Assembly (NCBI GenBank): GCA_947371715.1
Contig: CANBQQ010000129.1
Span: forward strand, 1-8,100
Length of the DNA stretch: 8,100 nucleotides
Direction of reading: 5' to 3'
DNA from: Flavipsychrobacter stenotrophus
GTDB taxonomy: Bacteria > Bacteroidota > Bacteroidia > Chitinophagales > Chitinophagaceae
Both the position numbers and the translations under genes were made by a program. Below, piece after piece: positions 1 through 7,568 of the stretch. A model generated the notes under the pieces. It had not been told where the DNA came from, ran no database searches, and was given only the letters and a program-made list of their open reading frames with translations. Within the stretch, counting starts at the first letter, position 1, and the number at the start of each line of letters is the position of its first letter.

Positions 1-1251
1 AATGTAAATTACAAGCTGGCCAACAATGCCAAACTGGATCTTACATTCGGCAGGCAGGAAGACCTGAGGGAAGAGTTTGACGCCTCGCTGCCATACTCTA
101 CCAACCCCGATGTTCTGGAAAAGCCGCAGGTAAGCTTCAAGTTGATCACGCATTCATTAGATCTGATATACACTTCAGGCGTAAAGAACGGCTTCTCTGG
201 TAGTGTGGGTCTTACTGGTAATACATCCGGCAATGTATTTGCCGGCATCAGGTATCTGATCCCCAACTTCCGCGACTATAACGGTGGCGCATTTGCCATA
301 GAAAGATACAACTATAAGAAGTTCACCTTCGAGGCAGGCGCGCGATATGACTACAGGTGGCTGCGGGTGTACCAGCGCAATACAAATACCTTGGAGTTGT
401 TCAATACCACTTACAATTATCAGAACCTTACAGGTACCGCCGGAGCTACTTACCGCTACAATGCACACCTTACCTTTACGGGCAATATAGGCACTGCATG
501 GAGAGCGCCAAGTATCAATGAGATGTACATCAATGGCGAGCATTTCAGCAGCGCAACGTTTGAAGTGGGCGATTCAGGAATGAAGTCTGAACGATCAGTA
601 AATACTACCTTGTCAGCTAATTATACCGGCGACAAATGGAGAATAACTGCCGATCTTTATTACAATAAAATTGGCAACTACATTTACTCTATGCCTACCG
701 GCAGAGACACTGTTCTGATAAGCGGCACCTTCCCTAAGTTTCAATATGTGCAGCATGATGTAAATATTAAGGGCATTGATCTGTCATTCCAGTATGATTT
801 TGTAAAGCACTTCACTTTCCAGTCTAAGACTACCATAGTACTCGGCTACAATGAATCTACAGATGATTACCTTATCTACATGCCTGCAAACAGGTTTCAG
901 AACGGCATCACCTACCAGGTACATAAGATCTGGAAGCTCAATGAACCATACATTACTGTTGAGAATGTAAGTGTCAGCAGGCAGAACAGGGTGCCTACGG
1001 CTACTACAGGCGCACTTTATACCACGGCACAGGGTAACCGCGGTTCAGACTTTGCGCCGCCACCTGCCGGTTATACTTTGTTCAATGTAAATGCCGGATT
1101 TACGACTCCGTTTTTACGACATTTATTGACGGTAAATGTGGGCGTAACTAACATAGGCAATGTGGCCTACCGCGACTACCTGAATCATTTCAGGTACTAT
1201 GCAGATGATCTTGGCTCTAATTATGTGCTGAGGCTCAAATATTCATTTTAA
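1..1251 (+). CDS. TonB-dependent outer-membrane receptor, C-terminal part (5' end outside window)
   Basis: The frame is open from base 1 and ends in TAA at 1249-1251, giving 416 residues. The signal peptide, TonB box and plug domain are missing because the window starts inside the gene. What remains is the barrel: alternating aromatic/polar strands, many Tyr-rich segments, and the receptor motif WRAPSINEMY (499-528), followed by GEHFSSATFEVGD and a KSER element. This order (RAPS-NE-Y, G-H, FE-G, K-SE) is typical of TonB-dependent siderophore, metal and heme receptors. The protein ends LRLKYSF; a terminal Phe is the usual signal for Bam-mediated barrel assembly. There is no sign of a frameshift. 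The first ATG-like start one might choose (TTG at 142) is internal and not a real start. A lipoprotein gene follows after 17 bp, so the genes are probably co-transcribed. The role is energised import of a substrate across the outer membrane. The substrate is not evident; a metal or metal complex is my guess from the neighbouring lipoprotein. Confidence 0.93.
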   Translation, partial: NVNYKLANNAKLDLTFGRQEDLREEFDASLPYSTNPDVLEKPQVSFKLITHSLDLIYTSGVKNGFSGSVGLTGNTSGNVFAGIRYLIPNFRDYNGGAFAIERYNYKKFTFEAGARYDYRWLRVYQRNTNTLELFNTTYNYQNLTGTAGATYRYNAHLTFTGNIGTAWRAPSINEMYINGEHFSSATFEVGDSGMKSERSVNTTLSANYTGDKWRITADLYYNKIGNYIYSMPTGRDTVLISGTFPKFQYVQHDVNIKGIDLSFQYDFVKHFTFQSKTTIVLGYNESTDDYLIYMPANRFQNGITYQVHKIWKLNEPYITVENVSVSRQNRVPTATTGALYTTAQGNRGSDFAPPPAGYTLFNVNAGFTTPFLRHLLTVNVGVTNIGNVAYRDYLNHFRYYADDLGSNYVLRLKYSF

Positions 1252-1268
1252 CAACAAAAGAACTAACA

Positions 1269-1826
1269 ATGAAAAATCGATCAATAATATTATTTGTAGC
1301 TAGTATAATGATACTCTGCATATGGAGCTCATGCACCAAGGCCGAGAAAAACGTCACAGAGCAGCCTACTAACGAACTACTTACAACTGTGCAACTAAAA
1401 GCGGTAAACACGCAAGATCCTACCGATACGCCATCTGCAAAATGGGTAAGTATTCCTGGTGGGTCTTTAGATACTTCAAATGCGGTGCTTTACCTGAAGA
1501 ACAGCGCAGTTTACGATCTTTCGGTAATATTCCTTGACGAGTCTAAAACACCGGCAAGCGATATAACTGCAGATATAAGAGCGCGCGGCAACTATCATCT
1601 TGTATGTTTCGGCATATCAGGTGGTCTTTCACTGGGTATAGTGCCAACAGATCATGACACGAATAGCCCATCACTACCTATCGGGCTTAACAACAGGGTG
1701 ACTACAAATCTGATAGGCACAGGTAATCTGGAAGTTACGCTGCACCACCAGCCTAATGTAAAAAACGGCGACTGTGCACCCGGGTCTATCGATGCTGACG
1801 TTAACTTCAGAGTGCACGTAGATTAA
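1269..1826 (+). CDS. Small lipoprotein partner of the TonB-dependent receptor, divergent
   Basis: 185 residues. The N-terminus has two basic residues, a hydrophobic stretch and a lipobox ending W-S-S-C, with Cys22 as the likely lipidation site, so the mature protein should be membrane-anchored. The C-terminal half resembles a Bacteroidota lipoprotein family often labelled 'type 1 periplasmic binding fold superfamily protein', usually encoded next to a TonB-dependent receptor. Matching elements are NYHLVCF (residues 108-114), TDHDTNSPSLPIGL (127-140) and the block from GNLEVTLHHQP (152-162) through CAPGSIDADVNF (169-180). That assignment comes from memory of the family pattern, not from a search. 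The acidic stretch I expect before the first His is replaced here by ADIRARGN, so this is a divergent member. The start at 1269 is supported by the signal peptide directly after it and by an A-rich leader; there is no strong Shine-Dalgarno sequence. It lies 17 bp after the receptor and 32 bp before the barrel protein. It may capture or hand over the receptor's substrate (inference). Confidence 0.85.
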   Translation: MKNRSIILFVASIMILCIWSSCTKAEKNVTEQPTNELLTTVQLKAVNTQDPTDTPSAKWVSIPGGSLDTSNAVLYLKNSAVYDLSVIFLDESKTPASDITADIRARGNYHLVCFGISGGLSLGIVPTDHDTNSPSLPIGLNNRVTTNLIGTGNLEVTLHHQPNVKNGDCAPGSIDADVNFRVHVD

Positions 1827-1858
1827 CATTAAAACCTCACCATTTAAAACAAATAAAA

Positions 1859-2629
1859 ATGAAACGCTTCTTCAACAAGTTAGCGCCCATAGCAGCTATA
1901 ATGCTACTGGGCTCAGGCTATGCTATGGCACAAAAAGACACTATTCTGGTTCACGATCTCTTATTAAGAGTAAAGCCGCCCATCTACATAGGTATTACAA
2001 GTGGAGCCAGTATGCCACTCGGTAATTTTGCCAAAACAGACTACGCCGATAGTAAGTCAGGCTTTGCCGCTACTGGCTTTAATTTGGGCATCACCGGTAC
2101 TTACATGGTCACGAAACATTGGGGTGTTACCGCACTTGCTTCATATACGCGATACAACTCAGCCGGCCTTGAAAATATAGCTGGCGGCTTTGTAGAGTCT
2201 TTTGCCGTCGGCGACGCAACTGTCAAAGTAAAAGATGATAACCATACTTTCAGTTACCTCGTTGGGGCTAATTATTCCGTTTCGTTTTGCCATCATATCT
2301 CTGTAGATCTCCGCGCCATGACCGGACTGGTCCATGCACAGTTGGCAGGCTATGAAGTGCGATTGGAAGATAATACAGATGGTACTTTTCAGCAAAAACC
2401 AGCCACCGCCAATACTATTGGTTTCCAGGCTGGCGCAGCAGCCCGATACGATTTTTGTAAACACTTTGGTGTAACTCTAAATCTCGACTACTACTACTCA
2501 AAACCCGACTTCACAATTGAGAACGTGAACAGAACCAACAATGCAGGACGTTTACTTACCAGCTATAGCGAACCGATTGCAGGCATAAACGCAAACCTCT
2601 CACTGGTGTATAAATTCGATCGATACTAA
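1859..2629 (+). CDS. Small outer-membrane beta-barrel protein (porin-family/OmpA-like barrel)
   Basis: 256 residues. A signal peptide (Lys/Arg start, hydrophobic core IAAIMLLGSG) has a likely cleavage after AMA, leaving QKDTI at the mature N-terminus. The mature protein shows amphipathic strands with Gly/aromatic alternation, for example YIGITSGASMPLGNF and LNLDYYYSKPDF, and ends NLSLVYKFDRY. The length fits a barrel of about eight strands, as in the outer-membrane protein beta-barrel families common in Bacteroidota. There is no OmpA peptidoglycan-binding domain. Three turn-plus-strand units look alike: TKHWGVTALASY (85-96), FCHHISVDLRAM (143-154) and FCKHFGVTLNLDYY (199-212). The only two Cys residues of the mature chain (144, 200) sit at matching places in the last two. 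The A-rich leader before 1859 is typical of the phylum. It is probably the last gene of the receptor-lipoprotein operon, since a strong hairpin follows 24 bp after the stop. The function is unknown; structural, adhesive or accessory uptake roles are all possible. Confidence 0.85.
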   Translation: MKRFFNKLAPIAAIMLLGSGYAMAQKDTILVHDLLLRVKPPIYIGITSGASMPLGNFAKTDYADSKSGFAATGFNLGITGTYMVTKHWGVTALASYTRYNSAGLENIAGGFVESFAVGDATVKVKDDNHTFSYLVGANYSVSFCHHISVDLRAMTGLVHAQLAGYEVRLEDNTDGTFQQKPATANTIGFQAGAAARYDFCKHFGVTLNLDYYYSKPDFTIENVNRTNNAGRLLTSYSEPIAGINANLSLVYKFDRY

Positions 2630-2653
2630 GTATCTCCCCGTCCTTTTAAAAAC

Positions 2654-2690
2654 AAAAAGAGGTTGTCCGTTATCCGAACAACCTCTTTTT
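2654..2690. terminator. Bidirectional intrinsic terminator between convergent genes
   Basis: A perfect 13-bp inverted repeat, AAAAAGAGGTTGT at 2654-2666 and ACAACCTCTTTTT at 2678-2690, encloses an 11-base loop. On the + strand the stem ends in five T after the barrel-protein gene. On the - strand the stem runs into TTTTTGTTTTT after the protease gene. It can therefore stop transcription from both sides. Confidence 0.88.
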
Positions 2691-2700
2691 ATATTTAAAA

Positions 2701-2732
2701 GAAGGAGAAACGCTTTTATACTTTCTCCCTTC
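2701..2732 (-). terminator. Probable intrinsic terminator of the metalloprotease gene
   Basis: GAAGGAGAAA (2701-2710) pairs with TTTCTCCCTTC (2722-2732): ten base pairs with one bulged C. Read on the - strand it lies 17 bases after the protease stop codon and is followed by TTTTAAAT, a short U tract. It would be the first of two stop signals for the protease transcript, with the stronger hairpin at 2654-2690 behind it. The U tract is weak, so this one is less certain. Confidence 0.55.
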
Positions 2733-2748
2733 TACTTACGACTATCTA

Positions 2749-5055
2749 CTATTCCACAACAAAAGACTTCACAGCCTGCTCGTTGCCGGTTTCACTCATC
2801 AGGCGGGCATGATAAACGCCCTTAGCCCATGAGCTTACATTCACATCTGCCTGTCCGTTTACTTGACCCTGCCATACTGTTTGACCAACAGCGTTGATTA
2901 TGATCGCCTGTACATTGTTGCGGCTACCTGTAGTTATGTGCAGCATATCTGCAGCAGGAACCGGATACAATTTCACATCACTTGCGAAATTGGCTACAGA
3001 GTTCACAGATGCTGATACCGGCAAGCTCGAATTGTAGGTAACAGTAAAGTTGTTCGAATTCACGTTAAAGAACACATTACCTGATCCCTTTACCTTGAAG
3101 CGCACTGTGCTGCTGGTAGTTGCCGGGTTAGGAACGGTAATGGTGGCAGTACCTGTATTAGCGAATGAACCAAGGTTATACAACCATGTATTACCGCCAT
3201 CTACCGACATATATATCTTCACATTAGTTGCACTTATCGGCGCTGCAGTAGTACCTACTACATTCCATGTAACAGTTTGGCTGCTACCACCTGCATAAGT
3301 AATACCTGTGGTGTTTTGGCTCGTAACTCTAAATCCTGCGCCTGTATTTACTGCATTTACCGTAGTCATGTCATCAGGAAATACAAAGCAACCATGATTG
3401 TGAATGATGTCGCGGAATGTGCATTTGAACTTCATGGTGCGTGCTACTGTAGGCACTTTCTCACCTTGCGCATTATTAACTCCTGCATTGCTCAATGTGC
3501 CTGATAATACCATGCTGTTCTTAGGGAATATTCTTAGCCCGTTCTGCACAGGATTGTATGATCTGAAGATAGGCCCTGTGGTAGTTGCAGCTGAGAACGT
3601 AGTGCCCGAAGTGCTCAGGTCATACTCTTCCCAGCAATACAATACTACCGAATCAGCTACAGAATCAACTGCTGTTGGCGCAAGTAACTCAAACGGTGTA
3701 AGGTAAGGAATAGAATATGTATTAGTAAATGCAGCATAGCTAACCAGTTTGTTACCTGTAGGTGTTTTTACAGGGCAAACATCGCCTGCTGTAGAAATAT
3801 ACCCCTGTATCGCCAGTAAACTCTTGGCATGGAAATACGCATCGCTATGCAGCTGAATGTTATCAGGGTCACAGATGCCTGCATACGCCATAATGGTAGA
3901 ACCGCTACCTGGTTCATAAGCATCCGCTGCAGATCTGTTACTGAAACATGAACCATCATTATCGTTGTTAAACGTATGCTCAGAACCAAACTGGTGGCCC
4001 ATTTCATGCGCTACATAGTCAATATCATAACCATCGCCCGTAGGTGTGGTACTACCTGTTACACCTTGCGCTTTAAAGCCGGCTTCACAAACCACACCCA
4101 GCAAGGCCAGTCCACCACCACCGGTGCTGAACACATGGCCTATATCGTAGTTCGCGTTACCAATTGCTGCGTCGCACTTGGTCTGGTTATCAGTAAGCAA
4201 ATTACCGGGGTTGGAATCATCCGGTCCATAAGGGTCACCTGCTGTTGTAGTAAATATCAATGAATTTTCACCACTCACAAATACCATAGTTACAGAAAAC
4301 TCACGCTCATAGACACCGTTCACACGGTTCATTGTGGTGGTCATCTTTGCCAGCGTTTGTGCTACCGTAGGAGAACCCAAACCTGTAGCAGCCTGCGCAT
4401 ATTGGTGCGAGCAACCAAGTGCCAGTTTGTAAGTACGCAATTGGTAGCCATTCACGGTACGTTGCGCTAATTTTGGCAAGCCCTTACCTGCGAAGTCAAC
4501 ACTTTCACCTGCAAGACTTTCATCATTCTTGCTTTTAAAGGTGCACTTCATTCTTTGGTCCATGGTACGTGTCTCATCATTTTTCAGATGCACCATGTAG
4601 TAACCGTCATGAAAATTATCATAAGGATCTACCATGAATGTATTGTCGCCATCAAATACCATTGCATGGAAACCATACATGGTAAAGTCGATTTTGGCAG
4701 TTACGTTACGGTTATTCACCGCTTCCGCTGTAAACGTGTTGATATCCGGATATTGTGCAGCCAATGCTTCAGGAAGCATTGGTGTTTGCCATACCTTAAA
4801 ATCGCGCATTGTACCATCCGGCATCGGCAACTGTATGATCTGTGCCTCATTCGGGTCGGTAGACAAAGAGAGCATCTGCAACTTCAGAGAGGTCTCATTC
4901 ATCGTATACACACTATAGCTCTTGGGTTGAAAAGCCATCACGCTTTTGGCAGGTGCGTACCGTGCGTCTATTTTCTCCCACAAATTACCTGCTTGCGAGG
5001 TGGAACAATTGAAGATGCCCGCCATTAAGGCCAGGCCCGATAAGATTCTTTTCAT
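2749..5055 (-). CDS. Secreted reprolysin-like zinc metalloprotease with T9SS type A sorting domain
   Basis: 768 residues. A signal peptide covers about residues 1-22 (cleavage probably after SQA). Residues about 23-200 look like a propeptide with degenerate strands. The catalytic domain starts near RTYKLALGC (207-215). It contains the metzincin zinc site HEMGHQFGSEH (350-360; His350, His354, His360, catalytic Glu351) and a downstream Met-turn STIMAYAG (Met389). Cysteines 294, 323, 370, 395 and 427 around the site suggest disulfides and export. Residues about 585-675 form an Ig-like segment with SVDGGNTW and RFKVKGSGN, as often seen in Bacteroidota reprolysin-like peptidases. Residues about 692-768 are a T9SS type A sorting domain (KLYPVPAADML, GVYHARL, final KSFVVE), which directs the protein through the type IX system to the cell surface or medium. 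The start is fixed by the signal peptide; AAAAAGG lies directly before the ATG. It is monocistronic, with hairpins on both sides. Probable role: extracellular protein degradation. The substrate is unknown. Confidence 0.95.
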   Translation of the reverse strand: MKRILSGLALMAGIFNCSTSQAGNLWEKIDARYAPAKSVMAFQPKSYSVYTMNETSLKLQMLSLSTDPNEAQIIQLPMPDGTMRDFKVWQTPMLPEALAAQYPDINTFTAEAVNNRNVTAKIDFTMYGFHAMVFDGDNTFMVDPYDNFHDGYYMVHLKNDETRTMDQRMKCTFKSKNDESLAGESVDFAGKGLPKLAQRTVNGYQLRTYKLALGCSHQYAQAATGLGSPTVAQTLAKMTTTMNRVNGVYEREFSVTMVFVSGENSLIFTTTAGDPYGPDDSNPGNLLTDNQTKCDAAIGNANYDIGHVFSTGGGGLALLGVVCEAGFKAQGVTGSTTPTGDGYDIDYVAHEMGHQFGSEHTFNNDNDGSCFSNRSAADAYEPGSGSTIMAYAGICDPDNIQLHSDAYFHAKSLLAIQGYISTAGDVCPVKTPTGNKLVSYAAFTNTYSIPYLTPFELLAPTAVDSVADSVVLYCWEEYDLSTSGTTFSAATTTGPIFRSYNPVQNGLRIFPKNSMVLSGTLSNAGVNNAQGEKVPTVARTMKFKCTFRDIIHNHGCFVFPDDMTTVNAVNTGAGFRVTSQNTTGITYAGGSSQTVTWNVVGTTAAPISATNVKIYMSVDGGNTWLYNLGSFANTGTATITVPNPATTSSTVRFKVKGSGNVFFNVNSNNFTVTYNSSLPVSASVNSVANFASDVKLYPVPAADMLHITTGSRNNVQAIIINAVGQTVWQGQVNGQADVNVSSWAKGVYHARLMSETGNEQAVKSFVVE

Positions 5056-5164
5056 CCTTTTTGTTTTGCTGGTTGTAATTTCTACCCCGTAAATTACCCC
5101 CTTTTCCTAATTTAATAAAAAAACATACGGCAATTGATTCAAAAATGGGGAGTTTATGACAAAA

Positions 5165-5192
5165 AAATAGCCCGGATTATTCCGGACTATTT
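5165..5192 (-). terminator. Intrinsic terminator of the ABC transporter operon
   Basis: Arms AAATAGCCCGG (5165-5175) and CCGGACTATTT (5182-5192) enclose the loop ATTATT. The single mismatch (C5171 against A5186) becomes a G-U wobble in - strand RNA, so the - strand transcript folds a complete 11-bp stem. On that strand it is followed by a run of seven T and lies 26 bases after the permease stop codon. On the + strand the mismatch stays unpaired, so the hairpin is oriented for the - strand operon. Confidence 0.85.
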
Positions 5193-5218
5193 GTATTTTT
5201 TATTGAAAAATGTGCGCA

Positions 5219-6541
5219 CTACTCTTTATACATAAACCATTTAGCCAGTTCCTTATAGCTGGCTTTCTTGCCGTACATCAAAATACCTACCCTGTATATC
5301 CTGGCAGCTACCCACGTGGTAAATAAGAAGCCGAGCACCATCAGCACCATAGATGCTGCGATCTGCAATGGGGGCACACCAAATGGTATACGGATCATCA
5401 TAGCAATTGGTGAGGTGAATGGGATCATTGATAACCATACCGACAATGCACTGTCAGGGTTATTAACGATCACAGACTGCGACAGAATGATGGTAAAGAT
5501 GAGCGGCATGGTGACCGGCAGCATAAACTGCTGCGTCTCCGTTTCATTGTCTACTGCAGAGCCTACCGCGGCAAATAAAGCACTATACAGCAGATAGCCA
5601 AATGTAAAGTAAAACAGGAAGCACAATACTATCTGGGCTATTGGCAGGCTTTCAAATGAATGGATCACGGCCGCTACTTTGTTATGCTCCATCTTGTCAG
5701 CATTAGCCGTCATTGCCGTTTTAACGCCGGGCACTTGCTGTGCTGTTTGCACCTGCTGCATAGCCGCCATTTTCGACCCCACCGCACTACCTGCAGCCGT
5801 CGACAACACAGCTGTTAAAACTATCCACAAAACAAACTGCGTGAGTCCCACCATACCTACGCCTATTATCTTTCCGAGCATCAGTTGGAAGGGTTTTACT
5901 GATGAGATCATCACCTCTATTATTCTGCTCACCTTCTCTTCTATTACGCCACGCATTACCTGCGCTCCATAAAGGAATAACGATATGTAGATCAGGAATG
6001 CACAAACAAGTCCTATACCGTATTTGGCCATCACATTTGCGTCCGTTTCGCCATTCTCGCCTATTTGCTTGGGTTCCACGGTAAGCGCTGTCTGCGCATT
6101 GGCCAGTACCGCCGAGTCTATGTGTGCTTCACTAAGCCTGCGCGATCTTGCTACTCTCGTCAGCTCATCTTCTATCTTGCCTGAGTTGATGACGCTTGGT
6201 GTGCTCTCGCCAAACAGCTGTATTTTGTTCATTGTCACAGGTACGTACAAAAGGTAGTCGTAGCCATTCTTAACAAAGGTCTTTTTGGTTGCCGCGTAGT
6301 CTGTAGCAAATGAATACTGAATTGTTTTGCTGCTCTGCAGCTTATTAGCAAACCAGCCGCTCTCATCTACCACCTGCACCTTTTTTACATCGCCCAGCCC
6401 GCCCTGGTTCACCGCCAGGTAGACTACCAGCGACATCATGCCTATAAAGAGCACAGGCACAAGGAAGGTCACCATCAGGAATGATTTCTTCATTACTCGG
6501 GTCAGGTATTCGCGTTTTATTATGAGTAATATCTTATTCAT
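5219..6541 (-). CDS. ABC-2 type transporter permease, NatB-like
   Basis: 440 residues. A short basic N-terminus (IIKREYLTRVMKKS) leads into TM1 (about 19-44). A large extracytoplasmic domain of about 125 residues follows (46-170), then TM2 (172-193). After that comes the family's cytoplasmic coupling segment, EEKVSRIIEVMISSVKPFQL (201-220) with GKIIG behind it. Further membrane segments lie near 225-252, 301-328, 338-360, 365-383 and 393-417. This layout is that of the ABC-2 permeases related to NatB (COG1668-like). A polar, Gln-rich loop at about 256-297 separates TM3 from TM4. The gene starts 38 bp after the ATPase stop on the same strand, so the two form one operon and one exporter in the cytoplasmic membrane. 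NatB in Bacillus exports sodium, but most Bacteroidota relatives have no tested substrate. The substrate is therefore left open. A terminator hairpin follows. Confidence 0.92.
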   Translation of the reverse strand: MNKILLIIKREYLTRVMKKSFLMVTFLVPVLFIGMMSLVVYLAVNQGGLGDVKKVQVVDESGWFANKLQSSKTIQYSFATDYAATKKTFVKNGYDYLLYVPVTMNKIQLFGESTPSVINSGKIEDELTRVARSRRLSEAHIDSAVLANAQTALTVEPKQIGENGETDANVMAKYGIGLVCAFLIYISLFLYGAQVMRGVIEEKVSRIIEVMISSVKPFQLMLGKIIGVGMVGLTQFVLWIVLTAVLSTAAGSAVGSKMAAMQQVQTAQQVPGVKTAMTANADKMEHNKVAAVIHSFESLPIAQIVLCFLFYFTFGYLLYSALFAAVGSAVDNETETQQFMLPVTMPLIFTIILSQSVIVNNPDSALSVWLSMIPFTSPIAMMIRIPFGVPPLQIAASMVLMVLGFLFTTWVAARIYRVGILMYGKKASYKELAKWFMYKE

Positions 6542-6579
6542 GGAATTTCTATTGAAGTAATATTTTGGAATGGGTTGTC

Positions 6580-7485
6580 TTATCTCTGTTTGCTTACAGC
6601 CTGTATGAATATCTCATTCATAGTGGGTATCACCTCTTCAAACTTACTGATGTTAGATAATGGCAACATATAGTGAAGCAGGTCATTTACTTTCCTGCCT
6701 TCCTTTATCCTCAGCTTCAGTTGGGTATGATCATCTGCAATAGTTTCCGACAGTGCAGTAAAAGGCGCATCACTACTTACTTGTACGCCCTGTCCTTCAT
6801 ACTCTATGATGTAGGTGCCTGTCCGGAACTGATTCCTTATCTCCTTCACCTTGCCGTCCAGTATTTTATGCGACAGGTTAAGCAACGTTATAGAATCACA
6901 CAGTTCTTCCACACTCTCCATACGGTGGGTAGAGAAGATGATGGTTGCTCCATTGCGGTTCAGCTCCAGTATCTCATTCTTGATTATTTCGGCATTTACA
7001 GGATCAAATCCGGTGAACGGCTCATCGAGTATGATCAACTCCGGCTCATGTATTACCGTTGCTACAAACTGCGCCTTTTGCTGCATCCCTTTCGATAACT
7101 CCTCTATCTTCTTTTTCCACCAGCTCTCTATCTCCAGCTTTTTGAACCACTTCCGCGCTCTCAACTTAGCTTCTGCCTGGCTAAGTCCTTTCAGCTGCGC
7201 CAGGTACACTATCTGCTCGCCGATCTCCATCTTTTTATAGAGTCCACGTTCCTCGGGCAGGTATCCTATCTGGGCTATATGATGTTGGTTCAGCTTTTCT
7301 CCATTAAACAATACCTCCCCCGAATCGGGAGCGGTGATCTGGTTAATGATACGGATAAGTGATGTTTTGCCGGCGCCATTGGGGCCCAGCAAACCAAATA
7401 CCTTTCCTTTTTCTATTTCCATGCTTACACCCGATAAAGCGCGGTGCCCCGCATATTCTTTAACGATGTTCCGGATACTGATCAT
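6580..7485 (-). CDS. ABC transporter ATP-binding protein, NatA-like
   Basis: 301 residues, a complete nucleotide-binding subunit. Visible motifs are Walker A GPNGAGKT (34-41), signature LSKGMQQK (130-137), Walker B IILDEP with catalytic Glu155 (151-156), D-loop GFDP (159-162) and H-loop His187 in FSTHRME. At the Q-loop position the sequence reads GYLPEERGLY (74-83), with Glu where many ABC proteins have Gln. I recall this as usual for the COG4152-like group and not as a defect. The C-terminal 85 or so residues form the extra domain found on such ATPases (DUF4162 type). The start MISIRNIVKEY fits the family's N-terminus, although the ribosome site upstream is weak (CCCCTC directly before ATG). 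The permease gene follows 38 bp downstream on the same strand. The protein powers export by that permease by hydrolysing ATP on the cytoplasmic side. Confidence 0.95.
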   Translation of the reverse strand: MISIRNIVKEYAGHRALSGVSMEIEKGKVFGLLGPNGAGKTSLIRIINQITAPDSGEVLFNGEKLNQHHIAQIGYLPEERGLYKKMEIGEQIVYLAQLKGLSQAEAKLRARKWFKKLEIESWWKKKIEELSKGMQQKAQFVATVIHEPELIILDEPFTGFDPVNAEIIKNEILELNRNGATIIFSTHRMESVEELCDSITLLNLSHKILDGKVKEIRNQFRTGTYIIEYEGQGVQVSSDAPFTALSETIADDHTQLKLRIKEGRKVNDLLHYMLPLSNISKFEEVIPTMNEIFIQAVSKQR

Positions 7486-7568
7486 GAGGGGAATTTTTAG
7501 GTGTTTAAATGCGTGTTATCTATTAGTAGGGGAACGTGTGTCTTTATTACAATGACTTCAAAAAATAA

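Noticed and set aside
4555..5028. 157-residue + strand open frame opposite the protease gene
   Set aside because: It lies wholly antisense to the strongly supported protease coding region, is rich in Cys, His and Arg, and shows no domain. It is a shadow frame.
5130..5165. Possible -7/-33 promoter elements for the protease (CATTTTTG and TTTG on the - strand)
   Set aside because: The spacing is about 12 bases, well short of the roughly 19 expected, and the -7 element lacks TA.
6673..7240. Overlapping + strand open frames of 141 and 129 residues opposite the ABC ATPase
   Set aside because: They are antisense to a gene with all ATPase motifs and show no motif or leader of their own.
7487..7535. 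Repeated AGGGGAA in the gap before the ATPase gene
   Set aside because: There are two copies of a 7-base word with no symmetry or conserved spacing, so it is not supportable as an operator.
7486..7568. Possible promoter for the ABC genes (TTG about 21 bases before TACTAATA on the - strand)
   Set aside because: The match to the TTTG / TAnnTTTG pattern is too poor to call.
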